Source: Prevotella sp. (GTDB lineage Bacteria; Bacteroidota; Bacteroidia; Bacteroidales; Bacteroidaceae). From it: DNA of 12,345 bases. The position numbers were made by a program, and so were the translations under genes. The notes under the pieces were generated by a model. That model was not told the DNA's origin and did no database searches. It saw only the letters and a list, made by a program, of their open reading frames with translations. Positions 1 through 6,106 of the stretch are shown piece after piece (within the stretch, counting starts at the first letter, position 1; every line of letters begins with the position of its first letter). The stretch covers positions 1-12,345 of the forward strand of contig JAEENF010000100.1 of the NCBI GenBank assembly GCA_016283605.1, read 5' to 3'.

Positions 1-24
1 TGACTGGTTAAAAAAACTTAGCAT

Positions 25-47
25 CGCGAAATTCTTCACGCTTCGCG
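25..47. repeat. GC-rich inverted repeat (possible hairpin)
   Basis: CGCGAA (25-30) and TTCGCG (42-47) are perfect reverse complements separated by an 11-nt loop. On the minus strand the stem is followed, after about 8 nt, by a run of T (complement of the A-run at 10-16). It could therefore be part of a terminator for a gene to the left, or a minor structure upstream of the first promoter. The short stem and the gap before the T-run make either role uncertain. Confidence 0.3.
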
Positions 48-69
48 CCTTTCTCTTCACTTTTTTTCG

Positions 70-77
70 TATCTTTG
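70..77 (+). promoter_or_regulatory. -7 promoter element (TAnnTTTG) of the AsmA-like gene
   Basis: TATCTTTG matches the Bacteroidota -7 consensus TAnnTTTG exactly and lies 21 nt before the ATG at 99. No good -33 TTTG stands at the expected 19-nt spacing; the sequence there is pyrimidine-rich. If used, it gives a leader of only about 15 nt carrying the purine-rich GGAGAAAAG just before the ATG. It also overlaps the TTG at 75 that would otherwise extend the reading frame, which argues against that upstream start. Confidence 0.5.
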
Positions 78-98
78 TCGGCTGAATACGGAGAAAAG

Positions 99-1829
99 AT
101 GAAGAGATTAAGACGTTTCTTACTTATTATATTTGCAGTTATCGTTGTCCTGTTCTCGTTGACGATGGTTGTTTTCCACAGCAGCTATGTTCAGAACAAG
201 ATTATCGGTATGGCTACAGAAGCCCTCTCCAAGGAACTGCAGACAGAGATCCAGATTGAGCATGTAGGTCTTAATCTCCTGGGACAGCGCGTCAGCATAA
301 AAGGTGTGCGACTGAAGGATCAGCATAAGCGCGAACTGCTGCTTGTCAAGGAGATATGGGGCAACTTCCGCCTTCGTCCGCTGCTGCAGGGACGTATCGT
401 GTTGAAGGAGTTGAGAGTGGAAGGTATCGATGCCTTGTTGTACAAGCCTAAGGACGGTCCGGCCAACTACCAGTTCCTCCTCGATGCTACGAAAAAAGAC
501 AAGAAGGACAAAAAGAAGAAGAAAAAGAAGGGAGGCTCTGCCTTCAAACTCGACCTGCAGCACGCCATCGCTAAGCAGGTTCACGTCAGATACAACGGCG
601 AGGATTATCTCTTGGAACAGGCCGTCTACAGTCTATGGCGCGATCTGCAGCATGTCGATGTCAAAGGTCTGCATTTCAAGACCGACAACCACAAGCCGCG
701 TAAGAATACCAACAAGCCCCATCGTGGCGCCTTCGACGCAGGACATATGGATGTTGTGGCCGACATTGGTGTTGATATCCTCCGGGCTGATAAGGATACG
801 GTGCGCCTCGCGCTCACCCAGTGTTGTCTCAGCGATACCACTGCCGGCTTCGACATCCACGATATGAAGGCCGACATCCTCATCAGTGGCAAGCACATCC
901 ACCTCTCTGATGTCACCTTCCAGCAGATCTCCACGAAGTTCGACATCCCGCAGGCCGACATCATGTTGCCGGACAAGAAGAAAGGTACCTTTTTGAACTA
1001 TCGTGCCGACAGCATCTTTGTGCGTACGATGCTAAAGGATATCTCGCAGCCCTTTGCCCCCGTACTGCGAAGGTTCTCGATACCCCTTAATGTAAGATGC
1101 TCGCTCGACGGTAATGCCAGCGGCATGAACTTCCGTCGCGCTCATGTCGAGACCGATGACCGTAAGTTGGTGATCAATGCCACTGGTGTCATGCGCGATA
1201 TGAATAAGAAACGTGCCCTGAATCTTCATTTCGACGTCCACGATATGGTGGCCAAGCCAGGCATCAAGGATAAGATCATCAATCAGTTCATCGTGAAGAA
1301 ATATATGATGTATCAGGTCTATGCCCTTGGCGTCGTCAAATATCACGGTAGTTTCGACATTCTCTGGCGCAAACAGCAGTTCAGGGGACTGATGAATACG
1401 GAGATGGGCGACCTCGACTTTGAGTTCCAGCTCGACGGCAACACGAAGTATCTCACGGGTCGTGTCAGTGGTGACGATGTGAACCTGGGCGACCTCTTCA
1501 AGTTGAAGCGCATCGGCAAGATCGACTGTTCAGCCACCTTCGACATCGATATCTCCAAGAAGCGCACGGCCGAGATCCGTAAGGAGAAAGGCGGCAAGCT
1601 GCCCATCGGTCATGTGAATGCCGACATCCGTGAGGTAGATTACAGAAACATCAAAATCCATAACATCATGGCCGACATCAAGAGCGACGGTGCAGAGGCC
1701 CATGGCGATGTCACTTTCAAGGGAAGTCTCACTGACCTGATGCTGGAGTTTATGTTCACCAACACAGACGAGATGCACAAGATGAAGGTTAAGCCCCATC
1801 TCAAATTCCGCAAGATGGTGAATGATTAG
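99..1829 (+). CDS. AsmA/TamB-like membrane-anchored envelope protein
   Basis: A 576-residue protein probably anchored in the inner membrane with a large periplasmic part. Residues about 5-25 form one hydrophobic helix (FLLIIFAVIVVLFSLTMVVF) after a basic start. The following VQNKIIGMATEALSKEL...EIQIEHVGLNLLGQ...IKGVRLKD pattern is typical of the AsmA/TamB N-terminus in Bacteroidota. The rest alternates short beta-strand-like stretches (repeated 'ADI', 'HLSDVTF', 'GHVNADIREV'), as in the lipid-transfer beta-groove proteins of this superfamily. Residues 132-144 are almost all lysine and aspartate, between NYQFLLDA and the next strand block; this looks like a low-complexity linker. Phylum TamB proteins are usually far longer (over 1,000 residues), so AsmA-like is the safer name. 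I chose the ATG at 99 over the TTG at 75 because GGAGAAAAG precedes it and the TTG lies inside a -7 element. aat follows 9 nt after the stop. The likely role is outer-membrane lipid or protein homeostasis; no substrate can be inferred. Confidence 0.75.
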   Translation: MKRLRRFLLIIFAVIVVLFSLTMVVFHSSYVQNKIIGMATEALSKELQTEIQIEHVGLNLLGQRVSIKGVRLKDQHKRELLLVKEIWGNFRLRPLLQGRIVLKELRVEGIDALLYKPKDGPANYQFLLDATKKDKKDKKKKKKKGGSAFKLDLQHAIAKQVHVRYNGEDYLLEQAVYSLWRDLQHVDVKGLHFKTDNHKPRKNTNKPHRGAFDAGHMDVVADIGVDILRADKDTVRLALTQCCLSDTTAGFDIHDMKADILISGKHIHLSDVTFQQISTKFDIPQADIMLPDKKKGTFLNYRADSIFVRTMLKDISQPFAPVLRRFSIPLNVRCSLDGNASGMNFRRAHVETDDRKLVINATGVMRDMNKKRALNLHFDVHDMVAKPGIKDKIINQFIVKKYMMYQVYALGVVKYHGSFDILWRKQQFRGLMNTEMGDLDFEFQLDGNTKYLTGRVSGDDVNLGDLFKLKRIGKIDCSATFDIDISKKRTAEIRKEKGGKLPIGHVNADIREVDYRNIKIHNIMADIKSDGAEAHGDVTFKGSLTDLMLEFMFTNTDEMHKMKVKPHLKFRKMVND

Positions 1830-1838
1830 AATAGTGCG

Positions 1839-2510
1839 ATGGCCGTTTTTCAGTTAGACGATAGACTCTGGTTCCCTGACCCTCATTTGGGCGAAGAAGA
1901 CGGTTTGGTAGCTGTTGGCGGCGACCTTTCCATCGACCGATTGCTGTTGGCTTATTCCAATGGCTTCTTCCCTTGGTTCTCGTTCCGTAACCAGCAGGAG
2001 CCGCTATGGTATTGTCCCCTGCAGCGTTTTGTCATTTTCCCCAAGGAGATACATGTCAGTCACTCCATGCGACAATTGTATCGTCAGGATCGGTACAGAG
2101 TCACGCTAAACAAGGATTTCGATGGCGTCATCAGGGGTTGTGCTACAGCCCAGAACCGCGATACAGAAGAGGGTGCCTGGCTGGGTCCGGAGATCATCAA
2201 GGCTTATACGGCGCTTCATCATCAGGGGTTTGCGGCAAGTGTTGAGGTGTGGGAAAAGCAGGAGAAAGGTACTGACGATCGCTTGGTAGGTGGCCTCTAT
2301 GGCGTCAATCTGGGTAGGGCGTTCTTCGGCGAGAGCATGTTTTCGCTGGTACCTAATGCCTCAAAATTCGCCCTCATCTATCTCGCCCGGATATTCGACC
2401 ATTTAGGCGGTCTTATGATCGACTGTCAGTTGGAGACGCCTCACCTCCGCAGTATGGGTGGCCGTTTTATCCCTTACGAAGAATACATCGCCCTCATCCG
2501 TCGGCAGTAG
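1839..2510 (+). CDS. aat: Leucyl/phenylalanyl-tRNA--protein transferase
   Basis: This 223-residue cytoplasmic enzyme transfers Leu or Phe from charged tRNA to the N-terminus of proteins starting with Arg or Lys, marking them for ClpS/ClpAP degradation (bacterial N-degron pathway). The length is close to E. coli Aat (234). The family signatures are all present in order: FPDP (12-15), GLVAVGGDL (22-30), NGFFPWFS (41-48), WLGPEIIKAY (114-123), SVEVW (134-138), LVGGLYGV (149-156), FFGESMFS (162-169), ASKFAL (174-179), IDCQ (194-197) and HLRSMGG (202-208). Glu165 in GES and Asp195/Gln197 in DCQ align with residues implicated in catalysis in the E. coli enzyme. The N-terminal extension of the E. 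coli protein is reduced. The ATG starts 9 nt after the upstream stop without a clear Shine-Dalgarno, suggesting co-transcription or coupling. No clpS or clpA is in the window. Confidence 0.96.
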   Translation: MAVFQLDDRLWFPDPHLGEEDGLVAVGGDLSIDRLLLAYSNGFFPWFSFRNQQEPLWYCPLQRFVIFPKEIHVSHSMRQLYRQDRYRVTLNKDFDGVIRGCATAQNRDTEEGAWLGPEIIKAYTALHHQGFAASVEVWEKQEKGTDDRLVGGLYGVNLGRAFFGESMFSLVPNASKFALIYLARIFDHLGGLMIDCQLETPHLRSMGGRFIPYEEYIALIRRQ

Positions 2511-2550
2511 AAATAAATGAACATTTTTTTACACAACAGAATAGTCCGAT

Positions 2551-2835
2551 ATGTATTTTACAGGTATTATCATCGCCATCATGACCTTTCTGACGATTGG
2601 CATCTGGCATCCGATTGTGATTAAGACAGAGTATTACTGGGGCACGAAGCCCTGGGTGATTTATCTGCTCGTGGGTCTGGTTTGCTGTGGGGCTGCACTA
2701 TTTATCAAGAATATATATCTTTCATCGTTCCTAGGTGTGTTCGGCGCCTCAGCGCTATGGGGCATCGGAGAACTGTTTGAGCAGAAAAAACGTGTGGAGA
2801 AAGGCTGGTTTCCAAAGAATCCCAAGCGTACATAG
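2551..2835 (+). CDS. DUF4491 family small membrane protein
   Basis: A 94-residue protein with three probable membrane helices (about 2-20, 36-52 and 56-74). Conserved-looking polar stretches join them: HPIVIKTEYYWGTKPW (20-35), GELFEQKKRVEKGWF (73-87) and a basic NPKRT tail. From memory this matches DUF4491, a family I know from Bacteroidota and whose function is not known to me. It starts 40 nt after aat with no TAnnTTTG element in the gap, so it is probably transcribed with aat. A 32-bp palindrome begins 5 nt after its stop. The family call is by recollection of the motifs; the membrane topology is read from hydrophobicity. Confidence 0.8.
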   Translation: MYFTGIIIAIMTFLTIGIWHPIVIKTEYYWGTKPWVIYLLVGLVCCGAALFIKNIYLSSFLGVFGASALWGIGELFEQKKRVEKGWFPKNPKRT

Positions 2836-2840
2836 AAATC

Positions 2841-2872
2841 AATTATCCCTCGCCAGCTGGCGAGGGATAATT
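2841..2872. terminator. Bidirectional terminator, perfect 32-bp palindrome
   Basis: AATTATCCCTCGCCAG (2841-2856) is followed directly by its exact reverse complement (2857-2872). As RNA this folds into a stem of about 14 bp with an AGCU tetraloop, with A/T-rich flanks on both sides. It lies between the convergent DUF4491 gene (stop at 2835) and cydB (stop at 2877), 4-5 nt from each stop, so it fits a shared bidirectional intrinsic terminator. Confidence 0.88.
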
Positions 2873-2876
2873 TGTA

Positions 2877-4025
2877 TTAATAGGCGTGGTCGGTCTGGAT
2901 TTCTTCCTTGTCGAGCTTCTTTTTGTCGATAGCGCGCCAGGCGTAGATGATGTAAGCCAGTACGAAAGGAACGAGTAGTGATACCCAGAACATCGTGGTG
3001 AGCGTGAACTCACTCGAGCAGGAGTTCTGGAGCGTCAGCGACGACTGGAGGTCGGCCGTTGAGGGATAGTAGGCCGTGTTGTTCCAGGCGCAGCTAAGCA
3101 GCAGGGCAAGTACGGTGAGTACGGTGCCGATGCCAGCAGGCCAGATGCCACACACGTAATCCTTCGAGACGATGGTCTTGCCGATGCCGAAAAGTACGAG
3201 CACGACACCTATCAATAGGATAATAAGGAGATACCACATGTCAAGGAAATTGTGCAGATACTTGTAGGGCTCCATGAAGATGACACCCGTAGCAGGATCG
3301 AAGGCAAAACCGTCTTTCAACAGTACATGTACGAGATAGGCCACAAAGAGCACGACGAAGGGTACGGCTGCGCCAATCAGTCGTACACTGCCACGCGAGC
3401 GGATATCCTCGTCGTTGACATTATTCATCACGTAGAGGATGCCCAATACACGAGCCAGGAACACCACTGCGAAACCCAGAACCAATACCCAGGGATTCAG
3501 CAGGGCATCGAGACCGTGAGAGGCGTTGGCCCAGCGGGAAATGATAGGCGTGATGGCACCAGCATCGATGAGGTTGTTCTTCTCGATGATGAAGTTCGAG
3601 CCTTCGAAGAAGGTCGCCACAGCGCCGCCCAGGAGTAATGGGCCTACGATACCGTTCAGCGTGAGGAAGAACTGGAAAGTCTTGGGACCGAGGAAATTGC
3701 CGATCTTGTTCTGGAACTCATAGCTGACGGCCTGAAGCACAAAGGTGAAGAGAATGAGCATCCAGAGCCAGTAGGCACCTCCGAACGAAGTAGAGTAGAA
3801 GAGTGGGAAGGAGGCGAAGAAGGCTCCTCCGAAGGTGACGAGGGTGGTGAAGGTAAATTCCCATTTCCGGCCAGTAGAATTGTAGACAAGTCTCCGGCCT
3901 TCTTCCGTATAGCCCAGACTGCGGGCTACGGAGTTCGCACCCTGCACAAACAATAGAAATACTAATATCGCACCAAGCAGTGAAACAATAAAACACCAGT
4001 AGTGCTGTAAGAATTCGTATGTCAT
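2877..4025 (-). CDS. cydB: Cytochrome bd quinol oxidase subunit II
   Basis: This 382-residue integral membrane subunit pairs with CydA to form the cytochrome bd terminal oxidase, which oxidises quinol and reduces oxygen to water. The length matches E. coli CydB (379). About eight or nine hydrophobic helices are visible. The N-terminal region aligns with the family: FLQHYWCFIVSLLGAILVFL, then VYNSTGRKWEFTFTTLVTFGGAFFASFPLFY, corresponding to the E. coli NSIAPHWDGNQVWLITAGGALFAAWP region. Asp58 of E. coli CydB, linked to a proton path, corresponds to Glu56 here. The E. coli DGFD motif in the first helix aligns with QGAN (28-31), which as far as I recall is usual for Bacteroidales CydB. The ATG lies 28 nt after cydA with an AT-rich leader and no promoter element, so it is the last gene of the cyd operon. 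Confidence 0.96.
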   Translation of the reverse strand: MTYEFLQHYWCFIVSLLGAILVFLLFVQGANSVARSLGYTEEGRRLVYNSTGRKWEFTFTTLVTFGGAFFASFPLFYSTSFGGAYWLWMLILFTFVLQAVSYEFQNKIGNFLGPKTFQFFLTLNGIVGPLLLGGAVATFFEGSNFIIEKNNLIDAGAITPIISRWANASHGLDALLNPWVLVLGFAVVFLARVLGILYVMNNVNDEDIRSRGSVRLIGAAVPFVVLFVAYLVHVLLKDGFAFDPATGVIFMEPYKYLHNFLDMWYLLIILLIGVVLVLFGIGKTIVSKDYVCGIWPAGIGTVLTVLALLLSCAWNNTAYYPSTADLQSSLTLQNSCSSEFTLTTMFWVSLLVPFVLAYIIYAWRAIDKKKLDKEEIQTDHAY

Positions 4026-4053
4026 ATATTTATACTTTTTTTGTTTCTAGATA

Positions 4054-5697
4054 TCATTCGTTGTCTGGTCCTTTTTTGATCTGCTTCAGGAGGATGTTGA
4101 TCTCGACGGCGAGCATCGTGGTGAAGAGGATGAGGAAGAGGATGAACGTTAGGGCGACGCTGCCGGCGTTGAGGTCGGAGACAGAGGCCCATGTGGGCAG
4201 CATGTCCTGAATGGTCCAGGGCTGACGGCCAAACTCTGCCACGAGCCAACCACTCTCAGAGGCGATATAACCCAGTGGGATGAGGATGATGGCCAGCCAG
4301 TAATGCCAGGCAGGAAGACCCGTGAGCTGGCGAGGTGCATCGGCAGCAGTCTCTGGCAGTATGCCGATGGTGGCCAGCAGTCGGCGTGTGAAGACCGAGA
4401 AGAACGGCACGTCATAGATGAGCAGCAACAACAGGAGGAAGTAGAGGATGAACAGACAACCCAGACCGACCATAATGCGGAACGCCCAGAAGTTGACGGG
4501 GATATAGGGCACGATGTCGTTCTTGTCCTTGATATAGCCATAGCCGAAGTAGGGCATGTTCTCCTTGAGAATGTCTAGTTGAGAGTTTAGAGTGGCCTCG
4601 GGGGCATTCTCGGCCTTGGCCTGTCGGTAGGCGGCGAGGGCTTCGATGGCCATCTTGCCTCGGGCGATCTTCTCATCAATGGAGGGCTCTACCGTACCGT
4701 CGGGTTTGGTGTAGCCGTTGAGGATATCATTGATGCCCGGCACATAGCCGTGAATATCGTTGGTGGCCATGAACGAGAGGGCGTAAGGCATCTCGATCTT
4801 CATCGCGGGTTCATCGTCCCACGCGTAGTCTGGCTGGCAGAAGGGATTCACCCAGGCCACAGCCGTCAGCCCCACGTCGGTACCTCCGTTATAGAGGGCT
4901 TCCATCGCAGCGAGTTTCATCGGCTGAACCTCGGCCACGTCCTGTGCCGACTTATGGCCGGTCATGCCTGCTAGTAAGGCTCCGACGAGCCCCACCCAGG
5001 CACCGATCTTCATACTCTCTAGTGCCAGTTTCGTGTCACGTTTCTTCATCAGATACCAGCAGCAGACCCCGACACAGAAGATGGCGCCGATGATCCAGGC
5101 GGAAGTGACGGTGTGGCAGAACTTGCCGACAGCGAAGGGCGAGAGGGCCACTTCGGCGAAGGAAACCATCTCGTTACGCATGGTGTCAGGATTGAACTCA
5201 CAGCCCACGGGATACTGCATCCACGCATTCGCCACGAGGATCCACCAGGCAGAGATAGTTGCTCCCAGACCCGTGAGCCATGTCGAGGCGAGGTGGAAGC
5301 CGGGCGATACCTTCTTCCAGCCGAAGAACATGACAGCGACGAAGGTGGACTCCATGAAGAAGGCGACGATGCCCTCGACAGCCAGCGGGGCGCCGAAGAT
5401 GTCGCCCACGAACCAGGAGTAGTTGCTCCAGTTGGTGCCAAACTCGAATTCGAGGATGATACCTGTGGCCACACCCATGGCGAAGTTCACGCCGAAGAGT
5501 TTCTGCCAGAACTTAGCAGCAGTCTTCCAGAACTCGTCTTTTGTACGATAATACTTGGTCTCGGCGATGCCCATGATGACAGCCAAGCCGAGCGTCAGTG
5601 GCACGAAGAGCCAGTGATAGATTGCCGTGAGGGCGAACTGCGCTCTCGACCAGTCGATGGTCCCGGCATCAATGTTTAGAAATAGGTTGTTGATCAT
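4054..5697 (-). CDS. cydA: Cytochrome bd quinol oxidase subunit I
   Basis: This 547-residue inner-membrane subunit carries the three haems and the quinol site of cytochrome bd oxidase. By alignment to E. coli CydA from memory, the key residues are present: His28 (E. coli His19), Glu108 and Glu116 in APLAVEGIVAFFMES (Glu99, Glu107), His195 in KFCHTV (His186, haem b558) and Met409 in FRIMV (Met393, haem b558). The quinol-binding Q-loop has Lys261 and Glu266 in KLAAMEALY (Lys252, Glu257), and the GRQPW signature is at 490-494. The segment between the Q-loop and Met409 is long (about 140 residues), which suggests the long Q-loop type. The protein is slightly longer than E. coli CydA (522). It lies 51 nt downstream of the DUF4492 gene and 28 nt upstream of cydB. 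The ATG at 5697 lacks a strong ribosome-binding site, as is common in the phylum. Confidence 0.97.
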   Translation of the reverse strand: MINNLFLNIDAGTIDWSRAQFALTAIYHWLFVPLTLGLAVIMGIAETKYYRTKDEFWKTAAKFWQKLFGVNFAMGVATGIILEFEFGTNWSNYSWFVGDIFGAPLAVEGIVAFFMESTFVAVMFFGWKKVSPGFHLASTWLTGLGATISAWWILVANAWMQYPVGCEFNPDTMRNEMVSFAEVALSPFAVGKFCHTVTSAWIIGAIFCVGVCCWYLMKKRDTKLALESMKIGAWVGLVGALLAGMTGHKSAQDVAEVQPMKLAAMEALYNGGTDVGLTAVAWVNPFCQPDYAWDDEPAMKIEMPYALSFMATNDIHGYVPGINDILNGYTKPDGTVEPSIDEKIARGKMAIEALAAYRQAKAENAPEATLNSQLDILKENMPYFGYGYIKDKNDIVPYIPVNFWAFRIMVGLGCLFILYFLLLLLLIYDVPFFSVFTRRLLATIGILPETAADAPRQLTGLPAWHYWLAIILIPLGYIASESGWLVAEFGRQPWTIQDMLPTWASVSDLNAGSVALTFILFLILFTTMLAVEINILLKQIKKGPDNE

Positions 5698-5748
5698 AAA
5701 TTATTGGGTTTTAAATCTGAGTAATCCGAGTCTTCTGCATCCTCTGAA

Positions 5749-5970
5749 TCATGGTGAGGCACGCTCTACAAGTTCGGTGGCCACGTAGGAGGCCTCGTCG
5801 CCTTTCGCATGCTGTTTCAGGAAATTGGGAAAGAAGAATAGCTTCAGCACCACGAAGATGATGAAGAGCTTGATCAGGATAATCGCCCACAGAGTCTTCC
5901 CCAGGCGCATGTGCCTGAAGCCGTCGACGTAGAGGTCGTAGACCCTGTAAAGAAAACCATTTTTGTTCAT
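5749..5970 (-). CDS. DUF4492 family small membrane protein, cyd operon
   Basis: A 73-residue protein with an amphipathic, basic N-terminal part (FLYRVYDLYVDGFRHMRLGK, 6-25), one strong membrane helix (about 27-48) and a short soluble tail ending TELVERASP. I recognise it as DUF4492, which I recall next to cydAB in Bacteroidota and in some Campylobacterota. It is the first gene of the operon, just downstream of the promoter at 5989-6020. The location suggests a role in assembly, stability or regulation of the bd oxidase, perhaps like the small CydX subunit of proteobacteria, although it is about twice as long and I see no sequence likeness. The frame opens at TTG 5991, but that codon lies inside the -7 element, so the ATG at 5970 is the likely start. 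Confidence 0.82.
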   Translation of the reverse strand: MNKNGFLYRVYDLYVDGFRHMRLGKTLWAIILIKLFIIFVVLKLFFFPNFLKQHAKGDEASYVATELVERASP

Positions 5971-5988
5971 AGGCGTAGCATCATGTTG

Positions 5989-6020
5989 CAAATTTAAGTT
6001 TTTTTTCTTAAACCTCCAAA
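5989..6020 (-). promoter_or_regulatory. Promoter of the DUF4492-cydAB operon
   Basis: Read on the minus strand, TTTG (6020-6017) and TAAATTTG (5996-5989) are separated by 20 nt, very near the Bacteroidota -33/-7 consensus. The start of transcription would fall around 5980-5985, giving a leader of only about 10-15 nt before the ATG at 5970. The TTG at 5991 is inside the -7 element and so would not be transcribed. Confidence 0.8.
5993..6012. repeat. Inverted repeat inside the cyd promoter spacer
   Basis: TTTAAG (5993-5998) and CTTAAA (6007-6012) are exact reverse complements separated by eight T residues. The repeat lies between the -33 and -7 elements of the cyd promoter and overlaps the TTTA edge of the -7 element. 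It could be an operator, but in such A/T-rich sequence chance is a real alternative. Confidence 0.35.
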
Positions 6021-6046
6021 TGATTTATTAAAATTGTTCAAAAACC

Positions 6047-6077
6047 TTTGCTATTTCATAGAAATAGTCTAACTTTG
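6047..6077 (+). promoter_or_regulatory. Promoter of the exporter operon
   Basis: TTTG (6047-6050) and TAACTTTG (6070-6077) are separated by exactly 19 nt, a perfect match to the Bacteroidota -33/-7 consensus. It stands 29 nt before the ATG at 6107. No other TAnnTTTG was noticed close upstream of the next four genes, so this promoter probably drives all five. Confidence 0.88.
6051..6067. promoter_or_regulatory. Candidate operator in the exporter promoter spacer
   Basis: CTATTTC (6051-6057) and GAAATAG (6061-6067) are exact reverse complements around a 3-nt ATA centre. They fill nearly all of the 19-nt spacer between the -33 and -7 elements. A dimeric repressor bound here would block RNA polymerase. 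No regulator gene lies beside it, so the binding protein is unknown. Confidence 0.5.
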
Positions 6078-6106
6078 CACCGTTTTTTAGAAGAAATGTA
6101 ACTGAA

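Noticed and set aside
25..47. Intrinsic terminator of a gene to the left
   Set aside because: The stem is only 6 bp and the T-run does not follow it directly, so I list it only as an inverted repeat.
486..535. Possible frameshift at the A/G-rich tract in the AsmA-like gene
   Set aside because: The frame is open through the tract and the sequence on both sides continues the same family pattern, so the gene is intact as given.
6010..6080. FNR-like site (TTGAT-N4-ATCAA) for oxygen control of the cyd operon
   Set aside because: No such site is present in the divergent promoter region; only the two other inverted repeats are seen.
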